The notes: generated from the sequence alone by a model not told the origin. DNA of 36,742 bases from an uncultured Paraprevotella sp. (GCA_944320765.1 CALUIS010000027.1:1-36742), one strand, 5' to 3'; shown: positions 8,387 through 18,806, counted from the stretch's first letter. Program-made: numbers and translations.

Positions 8387-9265
8387 ATGGGCAAAATAGA
8401 CGTATCAATCATATTGGTGAATTATAATGGCCTGAATGTTTTACGTGATTGTTTGGATTCTATTTTTCGACATTCTGCCGGATTTACGTTTGAAGTGATT
8501 GTTGTTGACAATGATTCAAACGATGGGAGTGTGGAATATCTGTCGCAAAGGAAAGACATTATATTTGTTGAGGCTGGAGAGAATTTAGGTTTCGGACGCG
8601 GGAATAATTTGGGATTTCGATATAGCCATGGTGAATATCTGTTTTTGTTGAATACAGATACAATTTTAAGAAACAATGCGATAAAAATGTTCTTGGATAG
8701 GTATGACACTTTTGAGAATGTCGGTTGTGTCGGATGTTACTTGAAAGATTTGGATGGAAACACTTGCATGTCTTATGGACGTTTTACTTCTGTTTCTTAT
8801 GAATTCAAGAAAGGAATAGCGACTTATTTTAAAAGATTAGGATTCTCGTCAAACCCAGGTGTTGATTTGATAGATGGAAGAGAAGTGGATTATGTGATAG
8901 GGGCGGATATTTTTATGAGACGTGATATTGCATTGCAACTCGGACTGTTTGATTCGAGATATTTTATGTATGGAGAGGAATCCGACATGCAAAGGCGGTA
9001 TAGGATAAATGGATATAGGCATTTTGTCATATGTGGCCCTGATATTGTGCATTTGGAGGGAGCCGGGAATGGCGTGTCTATGAAACGGAAGATGTTGGCG
9101 GAGGCTGGAAAGTTTTTATACATACGAATATGGGATGGGAACTTTAAGTATATAATATTTCGCATTGGCTATTTCTTTTTGAAGTTCCCTGTCATCTTCG
9201 ATATGAAATATACCATAAAAGAAAGATGGCATTATCTTTTATGGTTGGTGAGTGGCAGTAGATGA
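8387..9265 (+). CDS. Family 2 glycosyltransferase, rhamnosyltransferase-like
   Basis: A 292-residue GT-A enzyme. SIILVNYNGL (7-16) and VVDNDSNDGS (39-48) form the nucleotide-sugar site. NTDT (89-92) holds the metal-binding Asp, and GADIF followed later by MYGEESDMQRR matches the acceptor/catalytic region of the WbbL-like GT2 group. The C-terminal 50 residues are hydrophobic or basic and may bind the membrane. It should add one sugar to the lipid-linked repeat unit. The sugar is not predictable, because no nucleotide-sugar genes are nearby. Confidence 0.87.
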   Translation: MGKIDVSIILVNYNGLNVLRDCLDSIFRHSAGFTFEVIVVDNDSNDGSVEYLSQRKDIIFVEAGENLGFGRGNNLGFRYSHGEYLFLLNTDTILRNNAIKMFLDRYDTFENVGCVGCYLKDLDGNTCMSYGRFTSVSYEFKKGIATYFKRLGFSSNPGVDLIDGREVDYVIGADIFMRRDIALQLGLFDSRYFMYGEESDMQRRYRINGYRHFVICGPDIVHLEGAGNGVSMKRKMLAEAGKFLYIRIWDGNFKYIIFRIGYFFLKFPVIFDMKYTIKERWHYLLWLVSGSR

Positions 9266-9291
9266 TATTTCAGTAAAATAGGACTTGAATT

Positions 9292-10215
9292 ATGACTTTA
9301 GCTCCTTTGGTTGTTTTTGCGTTTAACCGTCCGGATACGTTGCAGGATACTCTGTCCTCCTTGCGCCGGAATGGTTTGGCGAAAAATACGGATTTGTTTG
9401 TCTTTGTGGATGGTCCGCGCAATGATTCCGATGCGGAGAAAATAGCGAGGGTGAGGGGTGTTCTGGAGGCTTTGGACGGGTTTAGGAACATTTCCGTCGA
9501 GTATGCGGAAAGAAATAAAGGGCTTGCACGCTCTGTGATAGAAGGTACGACGAGAATCGTCAACCAGTATGGGAAGGTCATCGTGGTGGAGGATGACTTG
9601 TATGTGGCGGATTCTTTCCTGTCCTATATGAATGGGATGTTGGACAGATACGAGGGGGACGAACGTGTGTTCCAAGTGTCGGGCTTCAGTGTAAAAGTCA
9701 AGCGTCCGGCTGGATACCAGTCTGATGTGTATCTGGACACAAGGGCGCATTCTTGGACTTGGGGTACCTGGAAAAACCGTTGGGAAACGGTGGATTGGGC
9801 TGTGAAGGATTATGGTTTGTTGAGGCGGAGCATAAAAAAACAGATGGCGTTCAACCGCCTGGGAAGTGATTTGTATGGGATGCTGCGTGGATATATGGAA
9901 GGGAAAAACAATTCCTGGGCTATCCGGTTTACTTATTCGATGTACAAGCAGCAAAAATATTGTGTGGCCCCGTTAAAATCTTTGGTCATAAACAATGGCT
10001 TCCGGAAAGAATCCACAAATTGCAAAGCGTATAACCGTTATAAGGTGGATTTCTGGAAAGATTCCGATGGAGTTTTTAATGCACCGCAGTTTTTGCAGCC
10101 TCATGACCGTATCCTTAAAGAGACGAGGAAGTATTGGAGCATCCCTTATCGGATTTATGGCAAGCTGGCAACTTATGTGCTGCGTGTGAAATGGCTTGTT
10201 CTGAAAGGAGACTGA
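9292..10215 (+). CDS. Glycosyltransferase (GT-A fold, EDD motif)
   Basis: A 307-residue protein. The N-terminus LVVFAFNRPDTLQDTL and FVFVDGPRND form a GT-A nucleotide site. VVEDDLY (98-104) supplies the metal-binding acidic residues. A Trp-rich segment (HSWTWGTWKNRWE, about 152-164) is typical of this Bacteroidetes glycosyltransferase group, which resembles GNT-I/GT2 enzymes. It lies 26 bp after the previous glycosyltransferase and 3 bp before the acyltransferase, in one likely operon. Donor and acceptor are unknown. Confidence 0.83.
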   Translation: MTLAPLVVFAFNRPDTLQDTLSSLRRNGLAKNTDLFVFVDGPRNDSDAEKIARVRGVLEALDGFRNISVEYAERNKGLARSVIEGTTRIVNQYGKVIVVEDDLYVADSFLSYMNGMLDRYEGDERVFQVSGFSVKVKRPAGYQSDVYLDTRAHSWTWGTWKNRWETVDWAVKDYGLLRRSIKKQMAFNRLGSDLYGMLRGYMEGKNNSWAIRFTYSMYKQQKYCVAPLKSLVINNGFRKESTNCKAYNRYKVDFWKDSDGVFNAPQFLQPHDRILKETRKYWSIPYRIYGKLATYVLRVKWLVLKGD

Positions 10216-10218
10216 GTA

Positions 10219-11223
10219 ATGATGAATCTTTATACGAAGGGTTATTACAACGAGGTTGCGGTGATGAAGGCCATGGCGGCTTTCTTTATTACGTGGTTTC
10301 ATTTTAAGTGGACAGTCCCGGAGGGTTTTGCCAACTTGTTTGTCGGAGGGGCCATAGGAAACTCGATATTCTTCTATTGTAGCGGATATTTGCTCAGTTT
10401 CAAGGAGGAAAAGTTTGCAGGGGAGTGGATTCTGAAGAAGGTGGTCAGACTGATGCCTTCTGTTTGGGTGTTTATGCTGTTTGTGGCTTCATGTGGCTTT
10501 TTTAGGGATAACTCCAATGGACATGAATGGTATAATTGGCTATATCCTACGACATATTGGTTTGTAAATGCAATATTGGTGTTTTTTGTCGTGATGTATT
10601 TCTTGGAAAAGTTTGTGCTTGAAAAAGTTAATTTAATTTACAAATCGGGGGGGGTAAAAAGGACGTTCCTCTATCTTGGGGTGATGGTTGTGGCTTTATA
10701 CCTTCTATGGTACGCATTGTTCGTCCCAAAATCGTCACAGGTGTTTATGGATGACGGAAGTCTTAAGTGCTGGCCTTATTTCTTCTTGTTTTTTGTGTGG
10801 GGGTATTGCGATAAGTTGTATGGAAAAGGATTCTCTGCCCAAATGTGGCGTGTCTGCTGCTTCCCGATATCCGTCATTTTGTTTTTTGCTTACAAAAAAA
10901 TTGCTGGAAATATAGAATGGATGGCACTGTTACAGGCCGTTGCCGTCCCAATGCTATTGGCTTTAGTGGTGTATTTCGCCAGAAATTTTGCGGCATGGAT
11001 TTATGCTAAGGAGTGGCCGGAGGCGGTAAGGCGTGTATGCGTCAGCATGTCGAACCTGACACTTGACATTTATATAGTTCAAGTTTATCTGATTACATGG
11101 CTGATGCCACAGATGTCATTCCCGCTGAATGTCTTCATGCTGTTGCTTCTGATATATTTCGCGGCCATTGTGAACAAAAATCTGGCTGATAAGGTAGGTC
11201 GTTTGTTATTAAAGCGTATATGA
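10219..11223 (+). CDS. Membrane acyltransferase family 3 (sugar O-acyltransferase)
   Basis: A 334-residue polytopic protein related to acyltransferase-3/OafA. The N-terminus has VAVMKAMAAFFITWFHF, where His takes the place of the usual R/H catalytic site, then FFYCSGYLLS and an Arg in VVRLMPSVW. About 10 hydrophobic helices follow. Such enzymes O-acetylate surface polysaccharides. The gene starts ATGATG, so 10222 is an equal alternative. It overlaps the next gene by 4 bp (ATGA). A run of eight G lies in the coding region at 10647-10654, in a loop between helices, and may permit slippage. Confidence 0.82.
   Translation: MMNLYTKGYYNEVAVMKAMAAFFITWFHFKWTVPEGFANLFVGGAIGNSIFFYCSGYLLSFKEEKFAGEWILKKVVRLMPSVWVFMLFVASCGFFRDNSNGHEWYNWLYPTTYWFVNAILVFFVVMYFLEKFVLEKVNLIYKSGGVKRTFLYLGVMVVALYLLWYALFVPKSSQVFMDDGSLKCWPYFFLFFVWGYCDKLYGKGFSAQMWRVCCFPISVILFFAYKKIAGNIEWMALLQAVAVPMLLALVVYFARNFAAWIYAKEWPEAVRRVCVSMSNLTLDIYIVQVYLITWLMPQMSFPLNVFMLLLLIYFAAIVNKNLADKVGRLLLKRI
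10647..10654 (+). repeat. Homopolymeric G8 tract inside the acyltransferase gene
   Basis: Eight consecutive G encode Ser-Gly-Gly in the loop KSGGVKR at about codon 143. The surrounding DNA is AT-rich and no other G run of this length lies in the glycan locus. Runs of this kind slip during replication and can switch a gene on and off. Here the frame is open (ON) as sequenced. Confidence 0.8.
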
Positions 11224-12080
11224 AACCATTGAATGAGTCTACTTTGATAGTGTGTAGCATCGTCCGCAATGCGGAACGTGGATTGAGAAAGAATATTCCG
11301 GTTGTAAAGGAGTGGTGCCGCCACTTTAAGAATTTCAGGGTGGTGGCGTATGAGAATGACAGTACGGACGGGACAAAGGAACTGTTGAAGGCGTGGCGGC
11401 AAGACAGTCCGGAACGCATACATGTGTTGCTGAACGATACGGATGCTTCAAGGACAATTCCCGACCCGCATGAGGTGAAAGGAAATCCGTTCTTCTCCTA
11501 TCGTCGTATCAGCAAGATGGCATATCTGCGGAACCAATATTTGGATTATGTGGAGCGGAAAGGTTGGGAGGCGGATTATTTGATGGTGGTGGATCTGGAT
11601 GTGGCGCAATTGTATGTACAGCCTGTATTGGACGCACTGTCCACAGACCGCGAATGGGATGTGTTGACTGCATTCGGGTATTCGCGTTCGCCTTCTTTCA
11701 AGAGGCGGTACCATGACGGGTATGCCCTGACAAGAACGGGAGAGGAGTTGGTGCCGCAGACTGAGCGGATGATTTATTCCATGCCGGAACTGTTTGGGCG
11801 GTTGCGTCCGTCGGATGATTGGGTGAGGGTATATTCCGCTTTCGGAGGTCTGTCCCTCTATAAGTATGAGGTAATAAAGGGACTGAGATATGAAGTGTTG
11901 CCGAACGACGACCCTCGGGTTGAGGTTCACTGTGAGCATTTCTCTCTTTGCCAACAAATTCATGAACGTGGATGTCACAACATTTATGTGGTTCCCGCTA
12001 TGGTCTTGAAATATCAGGCTGTCACTCCGCGTCTGATTTGGTCGACATTGAAGAGGAGGTTTGTCAAACGGATATGTTAA
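11220..12080 (+). CDS. Glycosyltransferase resembling CAP59/CMT1-type mannosyltransferases
   Basis: A 286-residue protein. CSIVRNAERGL (12-22), YENDSTDGT (44-52) and VDLDV (124-128, DxD) form a GT-A active site similar to the cryptococcal CAP59/CMT1 mannosyltransferase family. Bacterial relatives occur in surface-glycan loci. It overlaps the acyltransferase by 4 bp and is the last gene of the continuous plus-strand run. Linkage and sugar are not predictable. A small hydrophobic stretch near the C-terminus is followed by a basic tail. Confidence 0.78.
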   Translation: MKPLNESTLIVCSIVRNAERGLRKNIPVVKEWCRHFKNFRVVAYENDSTDGTKELLKAWRQDSPERIHVLLNDTDASRTIPDPHEVKGNPFFSYRRISKMAYLRNQYLDYVERKGWEADYLMVVDLDVAQLYVQPVLDALSTDREWDVLTAFGYSRSPSFKRRYHDGYALTRTGEELVPQTERMIYSMPELFGRLRPSDDWVRVYSAFGGLSLYKYEVIKGLRYEVLPNDDPRVEVHCEHFSLCQQIHERGCHNIYVVPAMVLKYQAVTPRLIWSTLKRRFVKRIC

Positions 12081-12097
12081 GCAAAGTAAGAAATCTC

Positions 12098-12358
12098 TCA
12101 CAGGTACTCCGTATTGCTGTTTTTCAGTCTTAGCAGGTACATCCGGAAGAGAATGTCCGGAATGAAGTAGGTTCCGTTTTCAATGGCAAGGAGGTCGGAT
12201 TCCATCAGTTTGCGTGCGGCGGCTTGCACCGCACTGGCCGAAGCCTGTGAGTATCGGCGGAGGAATGCGGCACTCATGATGCGTTCCGCTTTGCCTTCCG
12301 TGGCTATGGCATAGAGTAGTTCTTTCTGGAATGGAAGGTCTTCTGTATATAAAGATAA
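12098..12358 (-). pseudogene. C-terminal fragment of an AAA-type ATPase (first family)
   Basis: On the minus strand an 86-codon frame reads DLPFQKELLYAIATEGKAE and then SAVQAAARKLMESDLLAIE, ending at TGA 12098-12100. This is the winged-helix tail of archaeal/Bacteroidetes-type ATP-binding proteins (ATPase_2-like): a helix pair, then a Lys-rich recognition helix and a D-x-L-F-x-M-x-L end. There is no P-loop. The frame is blocked upstream by a TAA at 12359-12361, so only the tail survives. It lies antisense between two plus-strand glycan genes. Confidence 0.6.
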
Positions 12359-12371
12359 TTATTCGTTTCGT

Positions 12372-12412
12372 ATTATACAAGTCGTATAATGCAAATCATA
12401 TAACCGTTATAT
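12372..12412. promoter_or_regulatory. Two short inverted repeats upstream of the WecG/TagA gene
   Basis: ATTATAC (12372-12378) and GTATAAT (12384-12390) form a perfect 7-bp inverted repeat with a 5-bp centre. ATATAAC (12398-12404) and GTTATAT (12406-12412) form a second with a 1-bp centre. They lie 22-62 bp before the ATG at 12434 in a very AT-rich stretch and may be operator sites, or remains of the lost 5' region of the ATPase gene. Confidence 0.4.
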
Positions 12413-13157
12413 CGAATTTTAAACAAATGCATTATGTTGTTGTTGGGCAAGCTGGACATTCTTGAATCCAAGGATGAGCTGGAGGTTATTCCTCAAGGAA
12501 AAGTTCTGATTAACACCATTAACGCTCATTCGTTCAACACGGCGCAGAAGGACGACTTGTTTGCCGAGGCGTTGAAGAACGGGGATTACCTGATTCCGGA
12601 CGGGGCGGGCATCGTGAAGGCGTGCCGCTGGTTGAGGTGCAAGTCGCAGCCACGGGAGCGCGTGGCGGGATGGGACTTGTTCGAGTTTGAGATGGGACGT
12701 CTGGACGCACGGGGCGGGCGGTGTATGTTCATGGGCAGTTCGCCCAAAGTGCTGGCCTTGATTGTGGAACGGGCCAAGGCGGTGTATCCCAATATCGAGG
12801 TGGTGACGTATTCGCCGCCTTACAAGCCTGAATTCACGAAGGAGGACAACGAGGCGATTGTAAAGGCCATCAACACGGCCGACCCGGACTTGCTCTGGAT
12901 TGGCATGACGGCTCCGAAGCAGGAGAAGTGGACGTACTCGCACTGGGACGAGCTGGACATCCATTGCCACGTGGGGACCATCGGGGCGGTGTTTGATTTC
13001 TTTGCCGGCACGTACCGGCGCGCTCCGCAGTGGTGGCAGGACCATTCGTTGGAGTGGCTCTACCGCCTGCTGAAGGAGCCGCGCAGGATGTGGAGGCGTT
13101 ATGTCATCGGGAATCCTCTGTTCCTTTGGAATGTCTGGAAGGAGAGGATGGCGGATG

Positions 13158-13965
<808 letters not shown>

Positions 13966-13987
13966 TCAAAAAAGTGAAAGAAGAGCG

Positions 13988-14207
13988 GTAAGCGTCCAAA
14001 ACTGACGTATCGTGAATCTTAGTTTGGGCGTCTACCTTCGCGCTGTAATTACAAAAAGAAGAGAAGATGTACGGCAGTGAAGATTCTGGGCGGCTCTTTG
14101 TCCGTTACAAGGGGCTATCCGTAAGGCGAGAGCATCCAGGCTTATTTAGACGTTTCGCCTATAAAATGGGATGGATGTCAGAACAGTTGCAAATGGACGC
14201 GTGTTGA
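13988..14207 (+). mobile_element. IS66-type left end with small-ORF relic, possibly an internally deleted element
   Basis: GTAAGCGTCCAAAACTGACG and the next 4 bp (13988-14011) are the exact reverse complement of the right end at 211-234. A small frame from ATG 14067 to TGA 14205 follows. It reads SGRLFVRYKGLSVRREHPGL, resembling the degenerate N-terminal part of the small accessory ORF of Bacteroidetes IS66 elements. A stretch at 14141-14203 resembles right-end copy A (shared AGACGTTTCGCCT) but has lost the terminal CTTAC. No transposase remains. I saw no convincing 8-bp target duplication. Confidence 0.55.
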
Positions 14208-14224
14208 ATTTGCTATGAAATGTT

Positions 14225-14263
14225 GAATGGGGATTTGTTTGGTGATAAAACAAATCCCCATTC
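14225..14263. terminator. Strong hairpin after the M16 gene
   Basis: GAATGGGGATTTGTTT (14225-14240) and AAACAAATCCCCATTC (14248-14263) form a perfect 16-bp stem with a 7-nt loop. It is 17 bp beyond the M16 stop codon on the minus strand. TTTT follows on the plus strand, but there is no good T-tract on the minus strand, so it may act in both directions or mainly stabilise the transcript end. Confidence 0.65.
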
Positions 14264-14280
14264 TTTTGGATGAATTCGGT

Positions 14281-17103
14281 TTATTGCTGTTTCTTGCCGG
14301 CGAAGATGAGGTCCACCACGTCGGCTTTCCTGAAGAACTTCTTGGCGAAGTCCCGGATGTCCTTGGTGGTGATGGACGATACCATATCCTCCATGTTCTT
14401 CGGGTCGTCCAGATTGATGCCCGTCTTGTAGTAGGTCATCAGCGTGGACATCCAATAGGCGTTGTGCGGCTTGCTTTGCTCGGCCTCTTTCAACGTGTTC
14501 TTGACCACCTTGTCCAACTCTTCCTGGGTCACGCCCTGCGCTATGACATTGTCGATTTCCTTGTAGAGCAAGGGTTTCAGCCCGGTCGCCTTTTCGGGGT
14601 CGCATTCGAAGGTCATGAACATGCTGTAGTTGTTATAAGGTTCGCGTGAGGCACTGCCGCTTGCTCCTACGCTGTAGGTGCCGCCCGCTTCCTCGCGGAT
14701 GGTTTTCAGGTAACGTGTGGTCAGGATGTTACCCAGCAGGCTGATGGTGTAGGTGTCCTTCAGGTTGTACTTCATCTCTTGGTTGAAAAGGACGATGACG
14801 GTGGACTTCGGGGTTTCCATCGGCACGTCGATGATTCTCTCCACTTTTCCTTTCGGGGCGCGTACCTTGCGGTCGACCCATTGTTCGTGGCGGTTGAGCG
14901 ACGGGATGGCGCCGATGTATCTTTCGGCCATGACCTTGGCGGTGTCCTTGTCCACATTGCCCACGATGAAGAACGTGAAGTCGCTCGCGTCGCATATCCG
15001 GTCGCGGTACGTCTTTTCGATGCGGTCCAGGGTGAGCTGGTCCACATAGGCGTCGTTGAACAGCAGGGTGCGGGGGCTGTAGTTGGTCGTGATGCGCGAC
15101 AAGGAGTCGCGGATGATAGTCTGTGGCTGGCCCTCAATCTGTTTGGCGTAGATATGGTTGCGTTCGATGATGACCTTGTGGGCTGTCGAGTCGAAACGGG
15201 GGGCGGTGAACCGCAGGTAGAGCAGCTGCATCAACGTTTCGAAATCTTTGGGGGTGGAGCTTCCGCTGACGTTTTCATACAGATTGTCTACCGACACGTT
15301 GCATTGTGCCTGCTTGCCGGTGAGCAGCTTGCCCAGGGCGATGTCGTTGTAGGCTCCCAGACCATAGCTGGAAGCCAGCTGGCCGGCGTTGGAGGCGGCC
15401 GGAAGCATGTTGATGTCTGTGTACAGGGACGTGCCGCCGGGACTGTAGGCCATCACGCTCACGTCGTCTTTCTCAAAATCGGCATGGCGGAAAACGACCT
15501 TGGCACCGTTGCCCAATGTCCATTCCTCGGCCTGGAACTGGGGCAGTTCCTTCACCTTGGCGACGGATGTTCCGGCGGGCATTTGTTCTATCAGTTTTCC
15601 TTTCACGCTGTTGTCTTCGTAAGCGTCCACCTTGAGGCCTTCCATCTCGGCGACGATGGCCCGCGCTTCCTGTTCGGTCAGGTGGGTCACCCCTTCGCTC
15701 GGCCCGCTGACGATGAGGCAACGGTTGTCGGCCTTCCACCATCTCTTCACCTGGTCGGACACTTCCTGCGCGGTGATGGCCGGAAGGATTTCCTTGACGG
15801 CTGCGACATAATCGTCTATATAAATGATGGCTTCATTTTCCAGGAAATAAGACTGTATCTCTTGGGCGTAAGAGTCGTTGTGCGTCTTGTCCTTGTCCTT
15901 CAGCATGGATTCGAGGGCGGTGAGCAGGTTCGTCTTTGCGCGGTCGAGTTCGTCTTCGGTGAATCCGTGCTGCATGACCCGTTCATGCTCTTCCATCGCT
16001 CCTTTGAAGGCGGCTTCCTCCTCGTTGGGCTTTGCGGTCGCGCTGATGGAATATACATAATACCCTCTCACCAGTCCGGAAAGCCCGACTGACGCCCCCA
16101 CGTATGGCGCCTTGCCGCTTTGCACGATTTCCCCGATGCGTTCCGCCATCATGTTGTTGTAGAATCCGATCATCAGGTTGTTCTTGATGTCCTGATAGGT
16201 GGCGTATCCTTTTCCTTCATATTCCTTTTCGCGGAAGACGCGCATCAGCTGTACGTTGGAAGACGTGGCTTCCTTGTCCGTGGCCAGGCAGAAATAAGTG
16301 TCCTCATGGGACGGAATCTCAAAGAACGGACGCGGCGCGGGGCGCTCAATGGCTGGGATGGACGAGAAGACTTTCTTGATTTTCGCCTCCATCATGGCCG
16401 GGTCGAAGTCTCCCACGATGGAGATGGCTTCCAGGTCGGTTCGGTACCATTTGTGGTAGAAATCCCGAAGGGCCTCGGGCTTGAACGTGCGGATGACCTC
16501 CATGTCGCCGATGATGTCGCGCACGGCATATTGCGAGCCTTTGTAGATGACGGGCATTTTCTGACGGTACAGGCGGGTGGCGCTGTTGTTCCGGCTCCGC
16601 CATTCTTCGGTGATGACCCCGCGTTCCTCGTCGATGTCCTTGGGGTCGAGCGTCAGGTAGTACGACCAGTCGTGCAGGATGAGCAGGCAGGTGTCGATAA
16701 GGCTTTCGTCTGTCACAGGCACGTCGCTGATGTTATATACCGTTTCATTCAGGCTGGTGTAGGCGTTCAGGTTGCCGCCGAAGGATATGCCGTGGCGTTC
16801 GAGGGTGGAAATCATGCTGTTGCCCGGGAAGTTCTTGCTCCCGTTGAACGCCATGTGTTCCAGGAAGTGGGCCAGCCCGTCCTGGTCGTCCTCTTCCAGG
16901 AGGGCGCCGGCATTGCGGATGATGAAGAAGCTGGCACGGTCTTTCGGCTCTTCGTTGTGGCGGAGATAATAAGTGATGCCGTTCGGCAGCTTGCCCGAAA
17001 CCACATGCGGGTCGGCCGGGAGTTTCTTGCTCCAGTCGATAGGCTGTGCATAGCCGGCCAGGCTGATGAGCAGGAGGGCCAGCCATAAGATTTTCTGTTT
17101 CAT
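14281..17103 (-). CDS. M16 family zinc metalloprotease, exported
   Basis: A 940-residue protein with a signal peptide (MKQKILWLALLLISLAGYAQ) cleaved near residue 20. The inverted zinc motif HFLEH lies at 79-83 and the third ligand region EERGVITEE at 159-167. The length fits the two-repeat pitrilysin/insulinase-type architecture, with an active N-terminal half and an inactive C-terminal half containing the R/Y motif region (GGTYSVGASG). It probably degrades peptides in the periplasm. It starts 15 bp after the acyl-CoA synthetase stop, so the two likely share a transcript, although no functional link is evident. Confidence 0.92.
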   Translation of the reverse strand: MKQKILWLALLLISLAGYAQPIDWSKKLPADPHVVSGKLPNGITYYLRHNEEPKDRASFFIIRNAGALLEEDDQDGLAHFLEHMAFNGSKNFPGNSMISTLERHGISFGGNLNAYTSLNETVYNISDVPVTDESLIDTCLLILHDWSYYLTLDPKDIDEERGVITEEWRSRNNSATRLYRQKMPVIYKGSQYAVRDIIGDMEVIRTFKPEALRDFYHKWYRTDLEAISIVGDFDPAMMEAKIKKVFSSIPAIERPAPRPFFEIPSHEDTYFCLATDKEATSSNVQLMRVFREKEYEGKGYATYQDIKNNLMIGFYNNMMAERIGEIVQSGKAPYVGASVGLSGLVRGYYVYSISATAKPNEEEAAFKGAMEEHERVMQHGFTEDELDRAKTNLLTALESMLKDKDKTHNDSYAQEIQSYFLENEAIIYIDDYVAAVKEILPAITAQEVSDQVKRWWKADNRCLIVSGPSEGVTHLTEQEARAIVAEMEGLKVDAYEDNSVKGKLIEQMPAGTSVAKVKELPQFQAEEWTLGNGAKVVFRHADFEKDDVSVMAYSPGGTSLYTDINMLPAASNAGQLASSYGLGAYNDIALGKLLTGKQAQCNVSVDNLYENVSGSSTPKDFETLMQLLYLRFTAPRFDSTAHKVIIERNHIYAKQIEGQPQTIIRDSLSRITTNYSPRTLLFNDAYVDQLTLDRIEKTYRDRICDASDFTFFIVGNVDKDTAKVMAERYIGAIPSLNRHEQWVDRKVRAPKGKVERIIDVPMETPKSTVIVLFNQEMKYNLKDTYTISLLGNILTTRYLKTIREEAGGTYSVGASGSASREPYNNYSMFMTFECDPEKATGLKPLLYKEIDNVIAQGVTQEELDKVVKNTLKEAEQSKPHNAYWMSTLMTYYKTGINLDDPKNMEDMVSSITTKDIRDFAKKFFRKADVVDLIFAGKKQQ

Positions 17104-17118
17104 GTCTTGATTTTGCTG

Positions 17119-18786
17119 TTATTGTTTTTGTTTTTGTTGGTCTTTGTCACGGATTTCCACCCGGCGGATTTTCCCGCTGATGGTCTTGGGCAGTTCGTCC
17201 ACGAATTCGATGACACGCGGATATTTGTACGGGGCCGTCACTTGCTTCACGTGGTTCTGCAGGGTCTTGGCCAGATTTTCCTTGTCTACGTCGCGGTAGT
17301 CCTTGGCCAGAACGATGGTGGCCTTCACGATTTGTCCGCGGATCTCGTCCGGCACGCCGGTGATGGCGCATTCCACCACGGCGGGATGGGTCATCAGCGC
17401 ACTTTCCACCTCGAACGGGCCGATGCGGTAGCCGGAACTCTTGATGACGTCGTCCACCCGGCCCACGAACCAGAAGTAGCCGTCCTCGTCACGCCAGGCC
17501 ACATCCCCCGTGTAGTAGATACCGTCGTGCCATGCTTCTTGGGTAAGGCGGGGATTGCGGTAGTATTCCTTGAAGAGGCCCAGCGGCTTCCCTTTCGAGG
17601 TGTGGATGACGATTTGCCCTTGTTCGTTGACGCCGGCGCGTGTCCCGTCGCTCTTGAGCAGGTCCACGTCGTATTCGGGGTTGGGTACGCCCATGGAACC
17701 CGGTTTGGGTTCCATCCAAGGGAAGGTGGCGATGGTCAGCGTGGTTTCCGTCTGGCCGAAGCCTTCCATCAGCTTGATGCCCGTCAGCTTGTGGAATGTC
17801 TCGAATACCGACGGGTTGAGGGCTTCTCCCGCGATGGTGCAGTATTGCAGCGAGGAGAGGTCGTAGCGCGACATGTCCTCATGGATCATGAAGCGGAACA
17901 CCGTGGGCGGGGCGCAGAGGGACGTGATATGGTAATCCTGTATCATCTGCAGGATGTCGGCGGCGTGGAACTTCTCGAAGTCGTACACGAAGACTGTGGC
18001 TCCGGCAATCCACTGGCCGTAGAGCTTGCCCCAGACAGCCTTGCCCCATCCCGTGTCGGCCACGGTCAGATGGAGGCTGTCCTGATGCAGGTTGTGCCAG
18101 TAGCATCCGGTGGCGATATGCCCCAGCGGATAGGTGAAGTCGTGGGCCACCATCTTGGGCTCGCCTGTCGTGCCTGAGGTGAAATACATCAGGGAGATGT
18201 CATCGTTCGAGTTCGGGCGTTCCGGCCGGACGAACGGGGCGGCCTGCAGCACGCCTTTCTGGAAGTCCTCGAATCCGTGGGGGACGATGGGGCCTGCCGA
18301 AATCAGGTGCTTGATGGAAGGGGAATAGGGCAGGGAGTCCTTGACGTGGTTCAGGATGACTTCCTCGCCGGCGCAGACAATCGCCTTGATGTCCGCCGCG
18401 TTGTTGCGGTAGACGATGTCTTTCCCCGTCAGCAGGTGGGTGGCCGGGATGGCCACGGCCCCGAGCTTGTGCAACGCGATGATGGCGAACCAGAACTCAT
18501 ACCTCCGTTTCAGGATGAGCATGACCATGTCGCCGTGTCCGATGCCCAGCGACTGGAAATAGGAAGCCGTGCGGTCGGTGTAGTCTTTCATTTCGGCAAA
18601 CGTGAAGTCGTGGTGTACGCCGTGGTCGTTGGTCCAGCACAGTGCGATCTTGTCCGGGGCTTCCTGCGCCCATGCGTCCACTACGTCGTATCCGAAGTTG
18701 AAGTTTTCTGGTACTTTTACGTGGAAGTTTTGTATAAAGTCGTCTTGTGACGTAAAAGTCGTTTGACTTAAAAATCTTTCCAGCAT
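17119..18786 (-). CDS. AMP-forming acetyl/acyl-CoA synthetase
   Basis: A 555-residue ANL-superfamily enzyme. The P-loop-like motif YFTSGTTGEPK lies near residue 210. A motif GFGQTETT, the hinge GRVDDVIKSSGYRIGPFEVE, and the C-terminal catalytic Lys in LPKTISGKIRR complete the set. It activates a carboxylic acid to acyl-AMP and then acyl-CoA. The sequence resembles the medium-chain acyl-CoA synthetases (ACSM-like) found in gut Bacteroidales more than true Acs. It precedes the M16 gene in a probable two-gene unit. A -7-like box lies at 18840-18847 and a hairpin with a T-run lies in the leader. Confidence 0.9.
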   Translation of the reverse strand: MLERFLSQTTFTSQDDFIQNFHVKVPENFNFGYDVVDAWAQEAPDKIALCWTNDHGVHHDFTFAEMKDYTDRTASYFQSLGIGHGDMVMLILKRRYEFWFAIIALHKLGAVAIPATHLLTGKDIVYRNNAADIKAIVCAGEEVILNHVKDSLPYSPSIKHLISAGPIVPHGFEDFQKGVLQAAPFVRPERPNSNDDISLMYFTSGTTGEPKMVAHDFTYPLGHIATGCYWHNLHQDSLHLTVADTGWGKAVWGKLYGQWIAGATVFVYDFEKFHAADILQMIQDYHITSLCAPPTVFRFMIHEDMSRYDLSSLQYCTIAGEALNPSVFETFHKLTGIKLMEGFGQTETTLTIATFPWMEPKPGSMGVPNPEYDVDLLKSDGTRAGVNEQGQIVIHTSKGKPLGLFKEYYRNPRLTQEAWHDGIYYTGDVAWRDEDGYFWFVGRVDDVIKSSGYRIGPFEVESALMTHPAVVECAITGVPDEIRGQIVKATIVLAKDYRDVDKENLAKTLQNHVKQVTAPYKYPRVIEFVDELPKTISGKIRRVEIRDKDQQKQKQ

Positions 18787-18806
18787 AATGATGTTCCTTA
18801 AAGTCT

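Noticed and set aside
14779..16092. A long plus-strand frame opposite the M16 gene
   Set aside because: It mirrors the codon pattern of the M16 gene on the minus strand, which has signal peptide, HxxEH and full domain structure.
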